A DNA stretch of 64,000 nt from Streptomyces sp. NBC_00287 (GCF_036173105.1 NZ_CP108053.1:3906001-3970000), one strand, 5' to 3'. Positions 50,202 through 58,926 are shown, counted from the first letter of the stretch. Program-made: numbers and translations. The notes: a model not told the origin generated them from the letters alone.

Positions 50202-50702
50202 CTACTTGGCGCGGTACCGCCGCATCTTCGCCCGCGCCCCGCACACCTGCATCGAGCACCAACGGCCGCGGCCCGCGGGACTGCGGTCGTAGTACGCCCA
50301 GTGGCAGTCCGCGGCCTCGCATGCCTTCAGGCGCTGCCAGGTGCCCGCCACCAGGGACTCCGCTACGGCCGTGGCGATACGGGAGGCCAGGGGGCGGGCG
50401 TCCGCGGGCGTGAGGGTCGCCGAGCCGTCGTCGGGGTCGATCGTGAGGTGGAGCGGGGCGCGGGACAGCAGCTCCGTCAGCGGGGTCACCTCGCGGTGCG
50501 GAGGGTGGCCCGCGTGGGCGAGGAGGGCCGCCCGCAGGGACTCGCGCAGCTCCCGGGCGGCCGGGACCTCGTCCTCCCGCAGCCCCAGGCCCGCCCGGCC
50601 CTCCGGCGTGTCCAGCGCGTCGGCGCCCGACTCCAGGTCCAGCGTGTTGACCAGGGACTCGACCAGTTCCAGGCCTCCGGGGGCGGGCGATCGCGCATTC
50701 AT
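50202..50702 (-). CDS. CGNR zinc-finger (ABATE-type) regulator
   Basis: A 166-residue protein with an N-terminal ABATE-like ligand domain (LVESLVNTLDLESGADALDT). The C-terminal CGNR finger reads RLKACEAADCHWAYYDRSPA, then GRGRWCSMQVCGARAKMRRY, where the family sequence CGNR is CGAR. Such proteins are presumed stress-responsive transcription factors. It is divergent from the two VOC-protein genes with an 86-base gap and is a good candidate for their regulator. Confidence 0.9.
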   Translation of the reverse strand: MNARSPAPGGLELVESLVNTLDLESGADALDTPEGRAGLGLREDEVPAARELRESLRAALLAHAGHPPHREVTPLTELLSRAPLHLTIDPDDGSATLTPADARPLASRIATAVAESLVAGTWQRLKACEAADCHWAYYDRSPAGRGRWCSMQVCGARAKMRRYRAK

Positions 50703-50788
50703 GGTTGCGACGTTACCCCCAATGCGGGAGCATGCAGTAACGGCGTTACCGGATAGCCCCCGTTGCGGGTAACTACTTGGAGGAAGTC

Positions 50789-51151
50789 ATGGCTCTCGCC
50801 ACACTGGACGTCGTCGTCCTGGACTGTCCCGACCCCCGCGCCCTCGCCGAGTTCTACGCCGGTGCCCTCGGCGGCACCATCGAGGACCAGGGCGAGTGGG
50901 TGGATCTCAAGCTGCCCGGCGGAGCCCAGCTCGCCTTCCAGGAGGCTCCCGGCTTCGTGGCACCGGAGTGGCCGCGCGCCGACCGGAACAACCAGCAGTT
51001 CCACCTCGACCTCAAGGTCGAGGACCTGGACACCGCCGAGAAGGGCGTCCTGGCACTCGGCGCCAAGCCGCTGGACGCGGAGGACCGCACCCGCACCTTC
51101 CGGGTTTACGCGGACCCGGCGGGACACCCGTTCTGCCTCTGCGTCTGCTGA
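50789..51151 (+). CDS. VOC-family (glyoxalase-like) protein 1
   Basis: A 120-residue two-module VOC fold: LDVVVLDCPDPRALAEFYAG, GGTIEDQGEWVDLKLPGGAQ, NNQQFHLDLKVEDL and YADPAGHPFCLCVC. It starts at ATG 50789 with GGAGG. Metal-ligand positions are partly kept (His in QQFHLDL). Substrate unknown; such proteins include bleomycin-type resistance and dioxygenase-like members. It is 16 bases upstream of a clear paralogue. Confidence 0.88.
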   Translation: MALATLDVVVLDCPDPRALAEFYAGALGGTIEDQGEWVDLKLPGGAQLAFQEAPGFVAPEWPRADRNNQQFHLDLKVEDLDTAEKGVLALGAKPLDAEDRTRTFRVYADPAGHPFCLCVC

Positions 51152-51167
51152 TCAAAGGGGGACCGTC

Positions 51168-51560
51168 GTGACCGTCGCCCGCTTCCGTTCCGTCGTGATC
51201 GACTGCCCCGAGCCGCTCGCGCTCGCCGAGTTCTACGCGGCGATCGTGGGCGGCACACCCCAGGTGCAGGAGGAGGACTGGGTGATCCTGGAGGCGCCGG
51301 GACTACCGCGGCTCGCCTTCAACCGGGAGCCCGGATTCCAGCCCCCGGCGTGGCCTCGCGAAGGCGGCAACGCGCAGCAGTTCCACCTCGACCTCGACGC
51401 CGGGTCCACCTGGGAGGAAGTGAACGAGGCGGAGCGGCGGGTGCTGGAGCTTGGGGCGCGGCTGCTGAGGCGGGAGCGGGATCCCGTGGAGGAGGACTTC
51501 CGGGTGTTCGCCGATCCGGCGGGGCATCCCTTCTGCCTGTGCCGGATCGACCACCCGTAG
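51168..51560 (+). CDS. VOC-family (glyoxalase-like) protein 2
   Basis: 130 residues from GTG 51168. It is a paralogue of the preceding gene (VVIDCPEPLALAEFYAAIVG, AQQFHLDLDAG, FADPAGHPFCLCRIDHP), presumably from tandem duplication followed by divergence. Its stop lies three bases from that of the convergent dipeptidase-like gene. Function is unknown; the pair may act as a heterodimer. Confidence 0.87.
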   Translation: MTVARFRSVVIDCPEPLALAEFYAAIVGGTPQVQEEDWVILEAPGLPRLAFNREPGFQPPAWPREGGNAQQFHLDLDAGSTWEEVNEAERRVLELGARLLRRERDPVEEDFRVFADPAGHPFCLCRIDHP

Positions 51561-51563
51561 AGC

Positions 51564-52688
51564 TCAGGCGTCCAGCTCCGCGATCTGCGCTGTCGACGGT
51601 TCCCTGCGCTGCTGGGCCGCGCGTGCGGTGAAGTCGGCGGTGCGCAGGACGCGTTGGACGTTGCCCCAGGTCAGCAGGGACAGGTCGGTCTCCGTCCAGC
51701 CTCTGCGGAACAGCTCGGCGACGAGGTGCGGGTAGCAGGAGGCGTCGGGGAGGTCCTGTGGGTGTGCGGTGCCGACGTCGTAGGTGCCGGACAGGCCCAC
51801 GCACTCCGTGCCCGCGACCGCGCGGACATGGTCGAGGTGGTCGGCGACGTCCCGGACCGAAGGCCCGGTCTGCTCGGCGGTCAGCGGCACCATGCACAGG
51901 CCCTTCGCGGCGCCCAGCTCGGCGAGCAGGTCGTCGGGGAGGTTGGCCGGGTGCGGACGCAGCGCGCGGGCCGCGGAGCGGGTGCACAGCACCGGTGCCT
52001 TGGAGGAGGCCAGCGCCCGGCGGATGGTCTGCTCGGAGGCGCCGGAGAGGTCGGCGAGGATGCCGAGCCGGTTCATCTCCCGGACCACTTCCTCACCGAA
52101 GCGCGTCAGCCCGGCCTCGCTGGCCCACGAGGTGCCGACGAGGGTGAGGACGCGCAGCCCCAGGCTGTGCAGCACCCGCAGGATGCCGAGCGAGTCGTCC
52201 AGCGCCGCGGCGGTCGCCGGGCCCAGCAGCACGGCCGCGCGGCCGCAGTTGCGGGCGTCGATGACCTGGCCGGCGGTGCGGGCGAGCCGTAGCCCCTCGG
52301 GGTGGGCGGCGATCACCGTGCGCACCAGGTCCAGCTGTTCCAGGGTGGCGGCGACGGCCCGGTCGGCGGCAAGGCCCTCGGGCAGATGCAGCGAGCAGAA
52401 CAGCGCGCCGACATGGCCCTGCCGCAGCCGCGGTACATCGGTGTCGACGGCGCTCTCGCCGAGCTCCAGGTCGTACCAGGGCAGATGGCGCAACGCCCAG
52501 GGCAGTCCGCTGTAGCCGTCGGCGACGGGGTGCGCTGCGAGCAGGGCGTGGGCGCGCTCCAGGGGCTCGGCGTCCGGGTCGTCGGCGGGCGCAGCAGGCG
52601 GCTCGGCCGGGAAGGGGTCGGCCAGGGGCAGGTCGTCGAGCGCGTCGACCTCGGCGGCGGTGTGCAGGTCGTCCTGGAGTTCTGCCAT
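51564..52688 (-). CDS. Membrane-dipeptidase (M19) paralogue lacking all zinc ligands
   Basis: About 374 residues from ATG 52688 (GGAG six bases upstream; ATG 52700 possible). The fold matches the intact dipeptidase at 53148 throughout, but every metal-site motif is changed: DGHND is DGYSG, LMGAEGGHS is LLGPATAAA, DLSHV is DLSGA, FSHSSSR is CTRSAAR, and GGDYDG is SGTYDV. It therefore cannot bind the binuclear zinc and is predicted to be catalytically dead, although the ORF is full length and intact. A Pro/Asp/Ala-rich N-terminal extension is added. It is the last gene of the purK operon. Confidence 0.85.
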   Translation of the reverse strand: MAELQDDLHTAAEVDALDDLPLADPFPAEPPAAPADDPDAEPLERAHALLAAHPVADGYSGLPWALRHLPWYDLELGESAVDTDVPRLRQGHVGALFCSLHLPEGLAADRAVAATLEQLDLVRTVIAAHPEGLRLARTAGQVIDARNCGRAAVLLGPATAAALDDSLGILRVLHSLGLRVLTLVGTSWASEAGLTRFGEEVVREMNRLGILADLSGASEQTIRRALASSKAPVLCTRSAARALRPHPANLPDDLLAELGAAKGLCMVPLTAEQTGPSVRDVADHLDHVRAVAGTECVGLSGTYDVGTAHPQDLPDASCYPHLVAELFRRGWTETDLSLLTWGNVQRVLRTADFTARAAQQRREPSTAQIAELDA

Positions 52689-52785
52689 GGCGGGCTCCAT
52701 ACGTGCGAGGTGATCGCTGTACGGTCACCGTCGCACGCGGCTCCGGGGCCTTCCTGGTGGACGGGGCGTTCGGGGGTCCGCCGGT

Positions 52786-53145
52786 TCAGCGACCCCGCGC
52801 GGCCTCGATGACCTCGTCCAGCGTCTCCCGGGAGCGCTTGAGGTCGGCGATCATCCGGTCGATCCGGTCCCGCTCCTCGGTCAGGTCGTGCACCAGCCTG
52901 GGCGTGGCGACGGCCGAGGGCCCGCCGTCGGTGTCCCGCATACAGGGCAGCAGCTGGGCGATCCGGCCGCTGTGGAGTCCGGCCGCGAACAGCTCCTGGA
53001 TCCGGATGACCCGGTCGACGGCCGCCTCCGGGTAGTCGCGGTGCCCGCCGGGGGTGCGCTCGGCCCGCAACAGCCCCTGGGCCTCGTAGTAGCGCAACGA
53101 CCGCTCGCTCACTCCGGTGCGCCGGGCCAGTTCACCGATCCGCAT
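52786..53145 (-). CDS. MerR-family transcriptional regulator
   Basis: A 119-residue protein with the MerR helix-turn-helix and wing (MRIGELARRTGVSERSLRYY, EAQGLLRAERTPGGHRDYPE) and a long C-terminal coiled-coil helix (LVHDLTEERDRIDRMIADLK). There is no Cys cluster, so a metal sensor is unlikely. ATG 53145 lies two bases past the dipeptidase stop, so it is translationally coupled; the longer frame is inside the dipeptidase gene. It sits between the two dipeptidase paralogues and may regulate them. Confidence 0.9.
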   Translation of the reverse strand: MRIGELARRTGVSERSLRYYEAQGLLRAERTPGGHRDYPEAAVDRVIRIQELFAAGLHSGRIAQLLPCMRDTDGGPSAVATPRLVHDLTEERDRIDRMIADLKRSRETLDEVIEAARGR

Positions 53146-53147
53146 GC

Positions 53148-54338
53148 TCAGTCCCCGTCGAGCGACTCGATCGTGGCGTTGGACGGCGCGCGCGTGGCCC
53201 GGAGGTCGCGTGCCACGTCCTCCGCCGCGCCCAGCACCCGTACGGAGTTCTGCCAGGTCAGCTTGGCCAGGTCGGAGGTCGACCAGCCGCGGTCCATGAG
53301 CTCCGCGATCAGGTTCGGGTAACCGGAGACGTCGCTGAGGCCGTCGGGGGTGAAGGCCGTGCCGTCGTAGTCGCCGCCGATACCGAGGTGGTCGATGCCC
53401 GCGACCTCGCGCATGTGGTCGAGATGGTCCGCCACCGTGGCGACCGTGGCGACCGGGCGCGGGTTGCGCTCCTCGAAGGCGCGGTGCACCTTCATCGCCT
53501 CGGCGGTGGTGTCGAGGTGGTGGAAGCCGTGGGCGCGCATGTTCTCGTCCGCCGCGGCCGTCCAGTCGACCGCCGCCTGGAGCACGAACTTCGGCACGAA
53601 CGTCACCATCGCCACCCCGCCGTTGCCGGAGAGCCGCTCCAGGACGTCGTCCGGGATGTTGCGGGGGTGGTCGCACACGGCCCGCGACGAGGAGTGCGAG
53701 AAGATCACCGGTGCGAGCGTCGCGTCCATCGCGTCCCGCATGGTCGTGGCCGCCACATGCGAGAGGTCGACGAGCATGCCCTCGCGGTTCATCTCCCGCA
53801 CCACCGCACGGCCGAAGGCCGACAGCCCGCCGACCCCGGGCTCGTCCGTCGCCGAGTCCGCCCAGTCGACGTTGTCGTTGTGGGTGAGCGTCATGTACCG
53901 CACGCCGAGCGCGTACAACCCGCGCAGGGTGGCAAGGGAGTTGGCGATGGAATGCCCGCCCTCGGCGCCCATGAGCGAGGCGATACGGCCCTCCCGGCGC
54001 GCCGCCTCCATGTCCGCGGCGGTCAGCGCGGCCCGCAGGTCGGCCGGGTGCCGGTCGATCAACTGCCGTACGCAGTCGATCTGTTCCAGCGTCGCCGGGA
54101 CCGGGTCCGGCAGGTCCGCGCGGACGTACACCGACCAGTACTGCGCGCCGACCCCGCCCGCGCGCAGGCGGCCGAGGTCGGTGTGGAGATGCGCGCTCTG
54201 GTCGGCGGCGATGTCACGGGCGTCGAGGTCGTAGCGGACCTGCTCGCGCAGTGCCCAGGGCAGGTCGTTGTGCCCGTCCACCACGGGGAACTCCCGCAGC
54301 AGCTCCCGGGCCGCCTCCACGGAGCCCATGGCCGTCAC
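53148..54338 (-). CDS. Membrane dipeptidase (renal dipeptidase family, M19)
   Basis: A 396-residue zinc dipeptidase with an intact site: VVDGHNDLPWALR (His23, Asp25), SLMGAEGGHSIAN (bridging Glu), LVDLSHVAATTM and VIFSHSSSRAV (His ligands), and LGIGGDYDGTAF (Asp). It hydrolyses dipeptides, including those with a D-residue on the C-terminal side in some members. No signal peptide is seen, so it is probably cytoplasmic. GTG 54338 overlaps the purE stop (GTGA), linking it to purine biosynthesis genes, an arrangement seen in other Streptomyces. Confidence 0.95.
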   Translation of the reverse strand: MTAMGSVEAARELLREFPVVDGHNDLPWALREQVRYDLDARDIAADQSAHLHTDLGRLRAGGVGAQYWSVYVRADLPDPVPATLEQIDCVRQLIDRHPADLRAALTAADMEAARREGRIASLMGAEGGHSIANSLATLRGLYALGVRYMTLTHNDNVDWADSATDEPGVGGLSAFGRAVVREMNREGMLVDLSHVAATTMRDAMDATLAPVIFSHSSSRAVCDHPRNIPDDVLERLSGNGGVAMVTFVPKFVLQAAVDWTAAADENMRAHGFHHLDTTAEAMKVHRAFEERNPRPVATVATVADHLDHMREVAGIDHLGIGGDYDGTAFTPDGLSDVSGYPNLIAELMDRGWSTSDLAKLTWQNSVRVLGAAEDVARDLRATRAPSNATIESLDGD

Positions 54339-54856
54339 TTCCCGAAGCCGAAGCCGTTGGACCCCTCGACCTTGGCGCGCAGCCGCCTGCCCTTCTCGGT
54401 GGCCTGGTCGTTCAGGTCCTGCTGGAACTCCCGCATCCGGCCGAGGAGTTCCTCGTCGCTGGTGGCGAGGATGCGGGTGGCGAGCAGACCGGCGTTGCGG
54501 GCACCGGCGACCGAGACGGTGGCGACCGGGACTCCGGCCGGCATCTGCACGATGGAGAGCAGGCTGTCCATGCCGTCGAGGTACTTCAGCGGCACCGGCA
54601 CCCCGATGACGGGGAGGGGGGTGACGGAGGCGAGCATGCCGGGCAGGTGCGCGGCTCCCCCGGCCCCCGCGATGATCACCTTCAGTCCGCGCTCGGCCGC
54701 CTGCTCGCCGTACGCGACCATCTCGCGCGGCATGCGGTGGGCGGAGACGACGTCGACCTCGTACTCGATCTCGAAGTCGTCGAGCGCCTGCGCGGCGGCC
54801 TCCATGACCGGCCAGTCGCTGTCCGACCCCATGACGATGCCTACAACCGGGCTCAT
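54335..54856 (-). CDS. purE: N5-carboxyaminoimidazole ribonucleotide mutase
   Basis: A 173-residue class I PurE that converts N5-CAIR to CAIR in purine synthesis. Motifs are VGIVMGSDSDWPVMEAAAQA, VVSAHRMPREMVAYGEQA, IIAGAGGAAHLPGMLASVT and MPAGVPVATVSVAGARNAGL. ATG 54856 overlaps the purK stop (ATGA). It directly follows purK and precedes the dipeptidase in a tightly coupled operon. Confidence 0.97.
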   Translation of the reverse strand: MSPVVGIVMGSDSDWPVMEAAAQALDDFEIEYEVDVVSAHRMPREMVAYGEQAAERGLKVIIAGAGGAAHLPGMLASVTPLPVIGVPVPLKYLDGMDSLLSIVQMPAGVPVATVSVAGARNAGLLATRILATSDEELLGRMREFQQDLNDQATEKGRRLRAKVEGSNGFGFGK

Positions 54857-55992
54857 TCGGTGATCGTGCCTCTCAGATAGCCGGCAGCGTGACGGGCGCG
54901 CTCCAGCACGTCGTCCAGGTCGTCGCCGTAAGTGTTGACGTGGCCGACCTTGCGGCCGGGCTTCACGTCCTTGCCGTACATATGGATCTTGAGCTGGGGG
55001 TCGCGGGCCATGCAGTGCAGGTACGCGGAGTACATGTCCGGGTAGTCGCCGCCGAGGACGTTGGCCATCACCGTCCACCTGGCGCGGGGGCGCGGGTCGC
55101 CGAGGGGGAGGTCGAGGACCGCCCGCACATGGTTGGCGAACTGGCTGGTGATCGCGCCGTCCTGGGTCCAGTGGCCCGAGTTGTGCGGGCGCATCGCGAG
55201 CTCGTTGACGAGGATGCGGCCGTCGCGGGTCTGGAACAGCTCGACGGCGAGGTGGCCGACCACGCCGAGTTCCTTGGCGATGGTGAGGGCCATCTCCTCG
55301 GCCTTCATGGCGAGGGTCCCGTCGAGGTCGGGGGCCGGGGCGATCACGGTGTCGCAGACGCCGTCGACCTGGCGGGACTCGACCACCGGGTAGGCGACTG
55401 CCTGGCCGTGCGGCGACCGTACGACGTTGGCGGCGAGCTCCCGGACGAAGTCGACCTTCTCCTCGGCGAGCACGGGGACGCCCGCCCTGAAGGGGGCCTC
55501 GGCCTCCTCCGCGGAGTCCACGACCCACACACCCTTGCCGTCGTAGCCGCCGCGGACGGTCTTGAGGACGACCGGGAAGCCGTCGCCCTCCGCCGCGAAG
55601 ACGGCCACGTCCTCGGGGTCGGCGACGATGCGGTGCCGTGGGCACGGCACGCCGATCGCGTCCAGCTTCGCCCGCATCACCCCCTTGTCCTGGGCGTGCA
55701 CCAGCGCGTCGGGCCCCGGGCGCACGGGGATGCCGTCCGCCTCCAGGGCCCTGAGGTGCTCGGTGGGTACGTGTTCATGATCGAAGGTGATCACATCGCA
55801 CCCGCGCGCGAAGTCACGCAGCGTGTCCAGGTCGCGATAGTCGCCGAGGACGACTTCGCTCACCACCTGGGCCGCGGAATCCTGAGGGGTGTCACTGAGG
55901 AGCTTGAACCTGATGCCCAGCGGGATGCCTGCCTCGTGTGTCATACGAGCGAGCTGGCCCCCGCCGACCATGCCGACTACCGGGAACGTCAC
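54853..55992 (-). CDS. purK: N5-carboxyaminoimidazole ribonucleotide synthase
   Basis: A 379-residue ATP-grasp enzyme that carboxylates AIR to N5-CAIR. Motifs are VGMVGGGQLARMTHEAGIPL, VITFDHEHVPTEHL, FPVVLKTVRGGYDGKGVWVV, ELAMRPHNSGHWTQDGAITS and YGKDVKPGRKVGHVN. It is the first gene of the minus-strand operon purK-purE-dipeptidase-merR. It is divergent from the GtrA gene, with a 128-base gap that should hold both promoters. Confidence 0.97.
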   Translation of the reverse strand: MTFPVVGMVGGGQLARMTHEAGIPLGIRFKLLSDTPQDSAAQVVSEVVLGDYRDLDTLRDFARGCDVITFDHEHVPTEHLRALEADGIPVRPGPDALVHAQDKGVMRAKLDAIGVPCPRHRIVADPEDVAVFAAEGDGFPVVLKTVRGGYDGKGVWVVDSAEEAEAPFRAGVPVLAEEKVDFVRELAANVVRSPHGQAVAYPVVESRQVDGVCDTVIAPAPDLDGTLAMKAEEMALTIAKELGVVGHLAVELFQTRDGRILVNELAMRPHNSGHWTQDGAITSQFANHVRAVLDLPLGDPRPRARWTVMANVLGGDYPDMYSAYLHCMARDPQLKIHMYGKDVKPGRKVGHVNTYGDDLDDVLERARHAAGYLRGTITE

Positions 55993-56120
55993 GCCCCTAG
56001 GGTATCGGCCACGCCGGCCCGGCCGGTTTCCGCGTCTGCATGCCGGTCCACGGGCAATCGCGCACAGGGGTGGTTAGCATGGCTTGGTTGACGAAACCGA
56101 CAGACGGGGGCTTTCACTCC

Positions 56121-56645
56121 ATGGGACGTGGTTCCTCCGGGCTACTGCGACGCTACGCGCACGAGGCCATGAAGTTCGGCGCCGTGGGCGGGGCGGGGCT
56201 GCTCGTCAACCTCGGCGTCTTCAACCTGGTGCGGCATGTCACCGACCTCCAGGTCGTGCGGGCCAGCGTCATCGCGACGGTCGTCGCCATCGCCTTCAAT
56301 TACGTCGGTTTCCGCTACTTCACCTACCGGGACCGCGACAAGAGCGGCCGTACCAAGGAAATGACGCTGTTCCTGCTGTTCAGCGCCGTCGGCCTGGTGA
56401 TCGAGAACGGCATCCTGTACGCGGCGACCTACGGCTTCCACTGGGACAGCCCGCTGCAGAGCAACATCTTCAAGTTCCTCGGCATCGGCGTCGCGACCCT
56501 GTTCCGCTTCTGGTCGTACCGGACGTGGGTGTTCCGCGCCCTGCCCGCGCGGGAGACGGTGGCCAGCGCGGAATCGTTCCTCGAGGAGGCGGCTCCTCGG
56601 CCGCGCCGGGGCCGTACACCTCAGGCGGCGGGCAGGCGGCCGTAG
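56121..56645 (+). CDS. GtrA-family membrane protein
   Basis: 174 residues from ATG 56121 (ATG 56079 would add 14). Four membrane helices are seen (FGAVGGAGLLVNLGVFNLV, ASVIATVVAIAFNYVGFRYF, LFLLFSAVGLVIENGILYAA, FLGIGVATLFRFWSYRTWVF). GtrA proteins flip or present lipid-linked sugars for glycosylation of surface polymers. It is convergent with the histidine kinase, with four bases between stops. Confidence 0.9.
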   Translation: MGRGSSGLLRRYAHEAMKFGAVGGAGLLVNLGVFNLVRHVTDLQVVRASVIATVVAIAFNYVGFRYFTYRDRDKSGRTKEMTLFLLFSAVGLVIENGILYAATYGFHWDSPLQSNIFKFLGIGVATLFRFWSYRTWVFRALPARETVASAESFLEEAAPRPRRGRTPQAAGRRP

Positions 56646-56649
56646 GGCC

Positions 56650-57918
56650 CTAGCGAACCGTCGGCTCCGCGTCCCCCGCCGGCTTTACCGGCGTACGGGA
56701 CAGGAACAGGCCGAATACCGGCGGTGCTGCCTGAAGCATCTCCAGGCGTCCGCCGTCCGCCTCCGCGAGGTCCCGGGCCACCGCCAGGCCGATGCCCGTG
56801 GAGTTCCGCCCGCTGATCGCCCGCTCGAAGATCCGCGCGCCGAGGTCGGCGGGGACGCCCGGCCCCTCGTCCGTGACCTCGATCACCGCCTGGTTCCCGG
56901 TGACCCGGGTGCGCAGCGCCACCGTCCCCCCGCCGTGCATCAGCGAGTTCTCGATCAGCGCCGCCAGCACCTGGGCGACCGCCCCCGGCGTGCCGACCGC
57001 CTGGAGGTGCCGCTTCCCCGAGCTGACGATCGCCCGCCCCACGCTGCGGTAAGCCGGGCGCCACTCCGCGAGCTGCTGCTGGATGACCTCGTCCAGGTCG
57101 AAGGTGACGGCTGAGCCGGTGCGCGGGTCGCGGGAGTTGGTCAGCAGGCGCTCGACCACGTCCGTCAGGCGTTCCACCTGGGTCAGCGCGATCGTCGCCT
57201 CCTCCTTCACCGTGTCCGGATCGTCGGTGAGGGTGATCTCCTCCAGACGCATCGACAGGGCGGTGAGCGGGGTGCGCAACTGGTGCGAGGCGTCCGCCGC
57301 GAGTCGGCGTTCCGCCGTGAGCATGCGGGCGATCCGCTCCGCGCTCGCGTCCAGTACGTCCGCCACCCGGTCCAGCTCCTGGACGCCGTACCGCTTGTGA
57401 CGGGGCCGCGGGTCGCCGGAGCCCAGGCGTTCCGCCGTCTCGGCCAGGTCGGTCAGGGGCGAGGCGAGCCGATTCGCCTGCCGTACGGCGAGCAGGATCG
57501 CCGCGATCACCGCGAGCAGGGCCACCGCGCCGATGATCAGCAGCGTCCGGCCGACCTCACGGGTCACCGTCGAGCGGGGCTCCTCAACGGTGACCGTCTC
57601 GCCCTCCTCGCCCTTGCGGGTGGCGCTGATGGTGTCGCCGGTGGGCTTCTCACCGATCGCGATGGGGCGCTCGCCGGGCACCCGGATGACGGCGTAACGA
57701 TCCTCGGGGACCTGGTCGCGGAGCATGTCCGCGGTGACCGCCCCGGTCGCGATCAGCCGGCTGTCCACGATGGACGCGAGCCGCACCGCCTCGGAGTCCA
57801 CGCGTTCCTGGGCGCTGCTGCTGATCGTGCGGGTCTCGACGATGACGAGGGAGACCCCGAACACGGCGATCACGACGAGCACCACGGCGAGGGTGGACTG
57901 GATCAGTCGGCGGCGCAT
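56650..57918 (-). CDS. Sensor histidine kinase
   Basis: A 422-residue class I kinase. It has an N-terminal membrane helix (LIQSTLAVVLVVIAVFGVSL), an extracellular sensor region of about 100 residues, a second helix (LLIIGAVALLAVIAAILLAV), a HAMP linker, the HisKA box with the phospho-accepting His (ADASHQLRTPLTALSMRLEE) and a HATPase_c domain (AALIENSLMHGG, VTDEGPGVPADLGARIFERA, GIGLAVARDLAEADGG). It is 30 bases downstream of its response regulator. The signal is unknown. Confidence 0.95.
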   Translation of the reverse strand: MRRRLIQSTLAVVLVVIAVFGVSLVIVETRTISSSAQERVDSEAVRLASIVDSRLIATGAVTADMLRDQVPEDRYAVIRVPGERPIAIGEKPTGDTISATRKGEEGETVTVEEPRSTVTREVGRTLLIIGAVALLAVIAAILLAVRQANRLASPLTDLAETAERLGSGDPRPRHKRYGVQELDRVADVLDASAERIARMLTAERRLAADASHQLRTPLTALSMRLEEITLTDDPDTVKEEATIALTQVERLTDVVERLLTNSRDPRTGSAVTFDLDEVIQQQLAEWRPAYRSVGRAIVSSGKRHLQAVGTPGAVAQVLAALIENSLMHGGGTVALRTRVTGNQAVIEVTDEGPGVPADLGARIFERAISGRNSTGIGLAVARDLAEADGGRLEMLQAAPPVFGLFLSRTPVKPAGDAEPTVR

Positions 57919-57948
57919 GAACCCGTTCTACTCATCAAGGCTGGTTAC

Positions 57949-58626
57949 TCAGCTCTTCTCGAAACGGAAGCCCACGCCACGCACGGTCGCGATGTACCGG
58001 GGGTTCGCCGCGTCGTCACCGAGCTTCTTGCGCAGCCAGGAGATGTGCATGTCGAGGGTCTTGGTGGACGACCACCAAGTGGTGTCCCAGACCTCGCGCA
58101 TCAGCTGGTCGCGGGTGACCACCCGGCCCGCGTCCCGCACCAGCACCCGCAGCAGGTCGAACTCCTTCGCCGTGAGCTGCAGTTCCTCGTCGCCCATCCA
58201 GGCGCGGTGCGACTCGACGTCGATCCGCACACCGTGGGTGGCCGGCGGCTGCTGCGGCTCCGCGGCGCCGCGCCGCAGCAGGGCCCGGACGCGGGCGAGC
58301 AGTTCGGCGAGGCGGAAGGGCTTGGTGACGTAGTCGTCGGCGCCCGCGTCGAGCCCGACGACCGTGTCCACCTCGTCGGCTCGCGCGGTCAGGATGAGGA
58401 TCGGGACGCTGTGGCCCTCGGCCCGCAGCCGCCGCGCCACCTCCAGGCCGTCCATACCGGGCAGACCGAGGTCCAGCACGACGAGGTCGACGCCGCCCTG
58501 GATCCCCGCCTCGAGCGCCGTCGGTCCGTCCTCACGCACCTCGACCTCGTACCCTTCCCGGCGCAGTGCACGGGCCAGCGGCTCCGAGATGGACGCATCG
58601 TCCTCGGCGAGCAGTACACGGGTCAT
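57949..58626 (-). CDS. OmpR/PhoB-type response regulator
   Basis: 225 residues from ATG 58626. The receiver domain has RVLLAEDDASISEPLARAL, the phospho-acceptor Asp in DLVVLDLGLPGMDGLEVARR and the conserved Lys in DDYVTKPFRLAELLARVRAL. The C-terminal winged helix has LQLTAKEFDLLRVLVRDAGR, QLMREVWDTTWWSSTKTLD, MHISWLRKKLGDD and TVRGVGFRFEKS. It precedes the kinase in one operon and is divergent from the peptide transporter across a 336-base leader. Target genes are unknown, but the adjacent transporter is an obvious candidate. Confidence 0.95.
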   Translation of the reverse strand: MTRVLLAEDDASISEPLARALRREGYEVEVREDGPTALEAGIQGGVDLVVLDLGLPGMDGLEVARRLRAEGHSVPILILTARADEVDTVVGLDAGADDYVTKPFRLAELLARVRALLRRGAAEPQQPPATHGVRIDVESHRAWMGDEELQLTAKEFDLLRVLVRDAGRVVTRDQLMREVWDTTWWSSTKTLDMHISWLRKKLGDDAANPRYIATVRGVGFRFEKS

Positions 58627-58815
58627 GAGCTGATGGTAGTCCGCCCATGACAAGAGCCGGGGTGTGATGGTCAGGAGTGATTCTCACCGCAGACCTACCC
58701 GACTCTTACCTTGGTACGGACCTATGGCTACCAGGTGCGATCCTGGTTGTGACCTTCGAAAGGGTGTGCGCGGTTCCCTCGACACCTGTGATCCATATCT
58801 CAAGTCCTTTCATTT
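58627..58815. other. Upstream part of the 336-base regulator/transporter gap
   Basis: This region must hold the promoters of the response regulator (minus) and the POT transporter (plus). A hairpin with one bulged base, ACCTTGGTA/TACCAGGT (58710-58734), is visible. No consensus promoter could be fixed. An 18-codon frame from GTG 58788 to TGA 58844 is open but has no notable amino-acid bias. Confidence 0.35.
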
Positions 58816-58926
58816 CAGGCGTTGTCCTGCCGTATGGTGATTGAACGCCTGTAGCACCGCGGGGACCTTCGGCGACGTAATCCGACGCTGAAGGTCTCTT
58901 TTGTGTGCGGGCTGGTTCCACCAGCC
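58816..58926 (+). promoter_or_regulatory. Structured mRNA leader of the peptide transporter (possible riboregulator)
   Basis: Three hairpins follow one another: CAGGCGTT/AACGCCTG (58816-58823, 58844-58851); GACCTTCGGCG/CGCTGAAGGTC (58864-58874, 58886-58896) followed by TCTTTT; and GGCTGGT/ACCAGCC (58910-58916, 58920-58926). Between the first two lies TAGCACCGCGG, one base from the T-box antiterminator consensus TGGNACCGCGG, placed directly before the terminator stem as in T-box RNAs. A specifier-bearing stem I was not recognised, so the class is open. Confidence 0.5.
58864..58902 (+). terminator. Terminator-like hairpin with U-tract inside the transporter leader
   Basis: An 11-base stem (one G-U) is followed by TCTTTT, 61 bases before the transporter ATG. 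The genes upstream are on the opposite strand, so in the plus direction this can only act on the transporter's own transcript, as an attenuator. Confidence 0.55.

Noticed and set aside
58816..58902. A definite T-box riboswitch assignment for the transporter leader
   Set aside because: Only the antiterminator-like sequence and terminator are seen; no stem I with specifier loop was recognised, and an 11-base near-match can arise by chance in GC-rich DNA. Kept as a candidate only.
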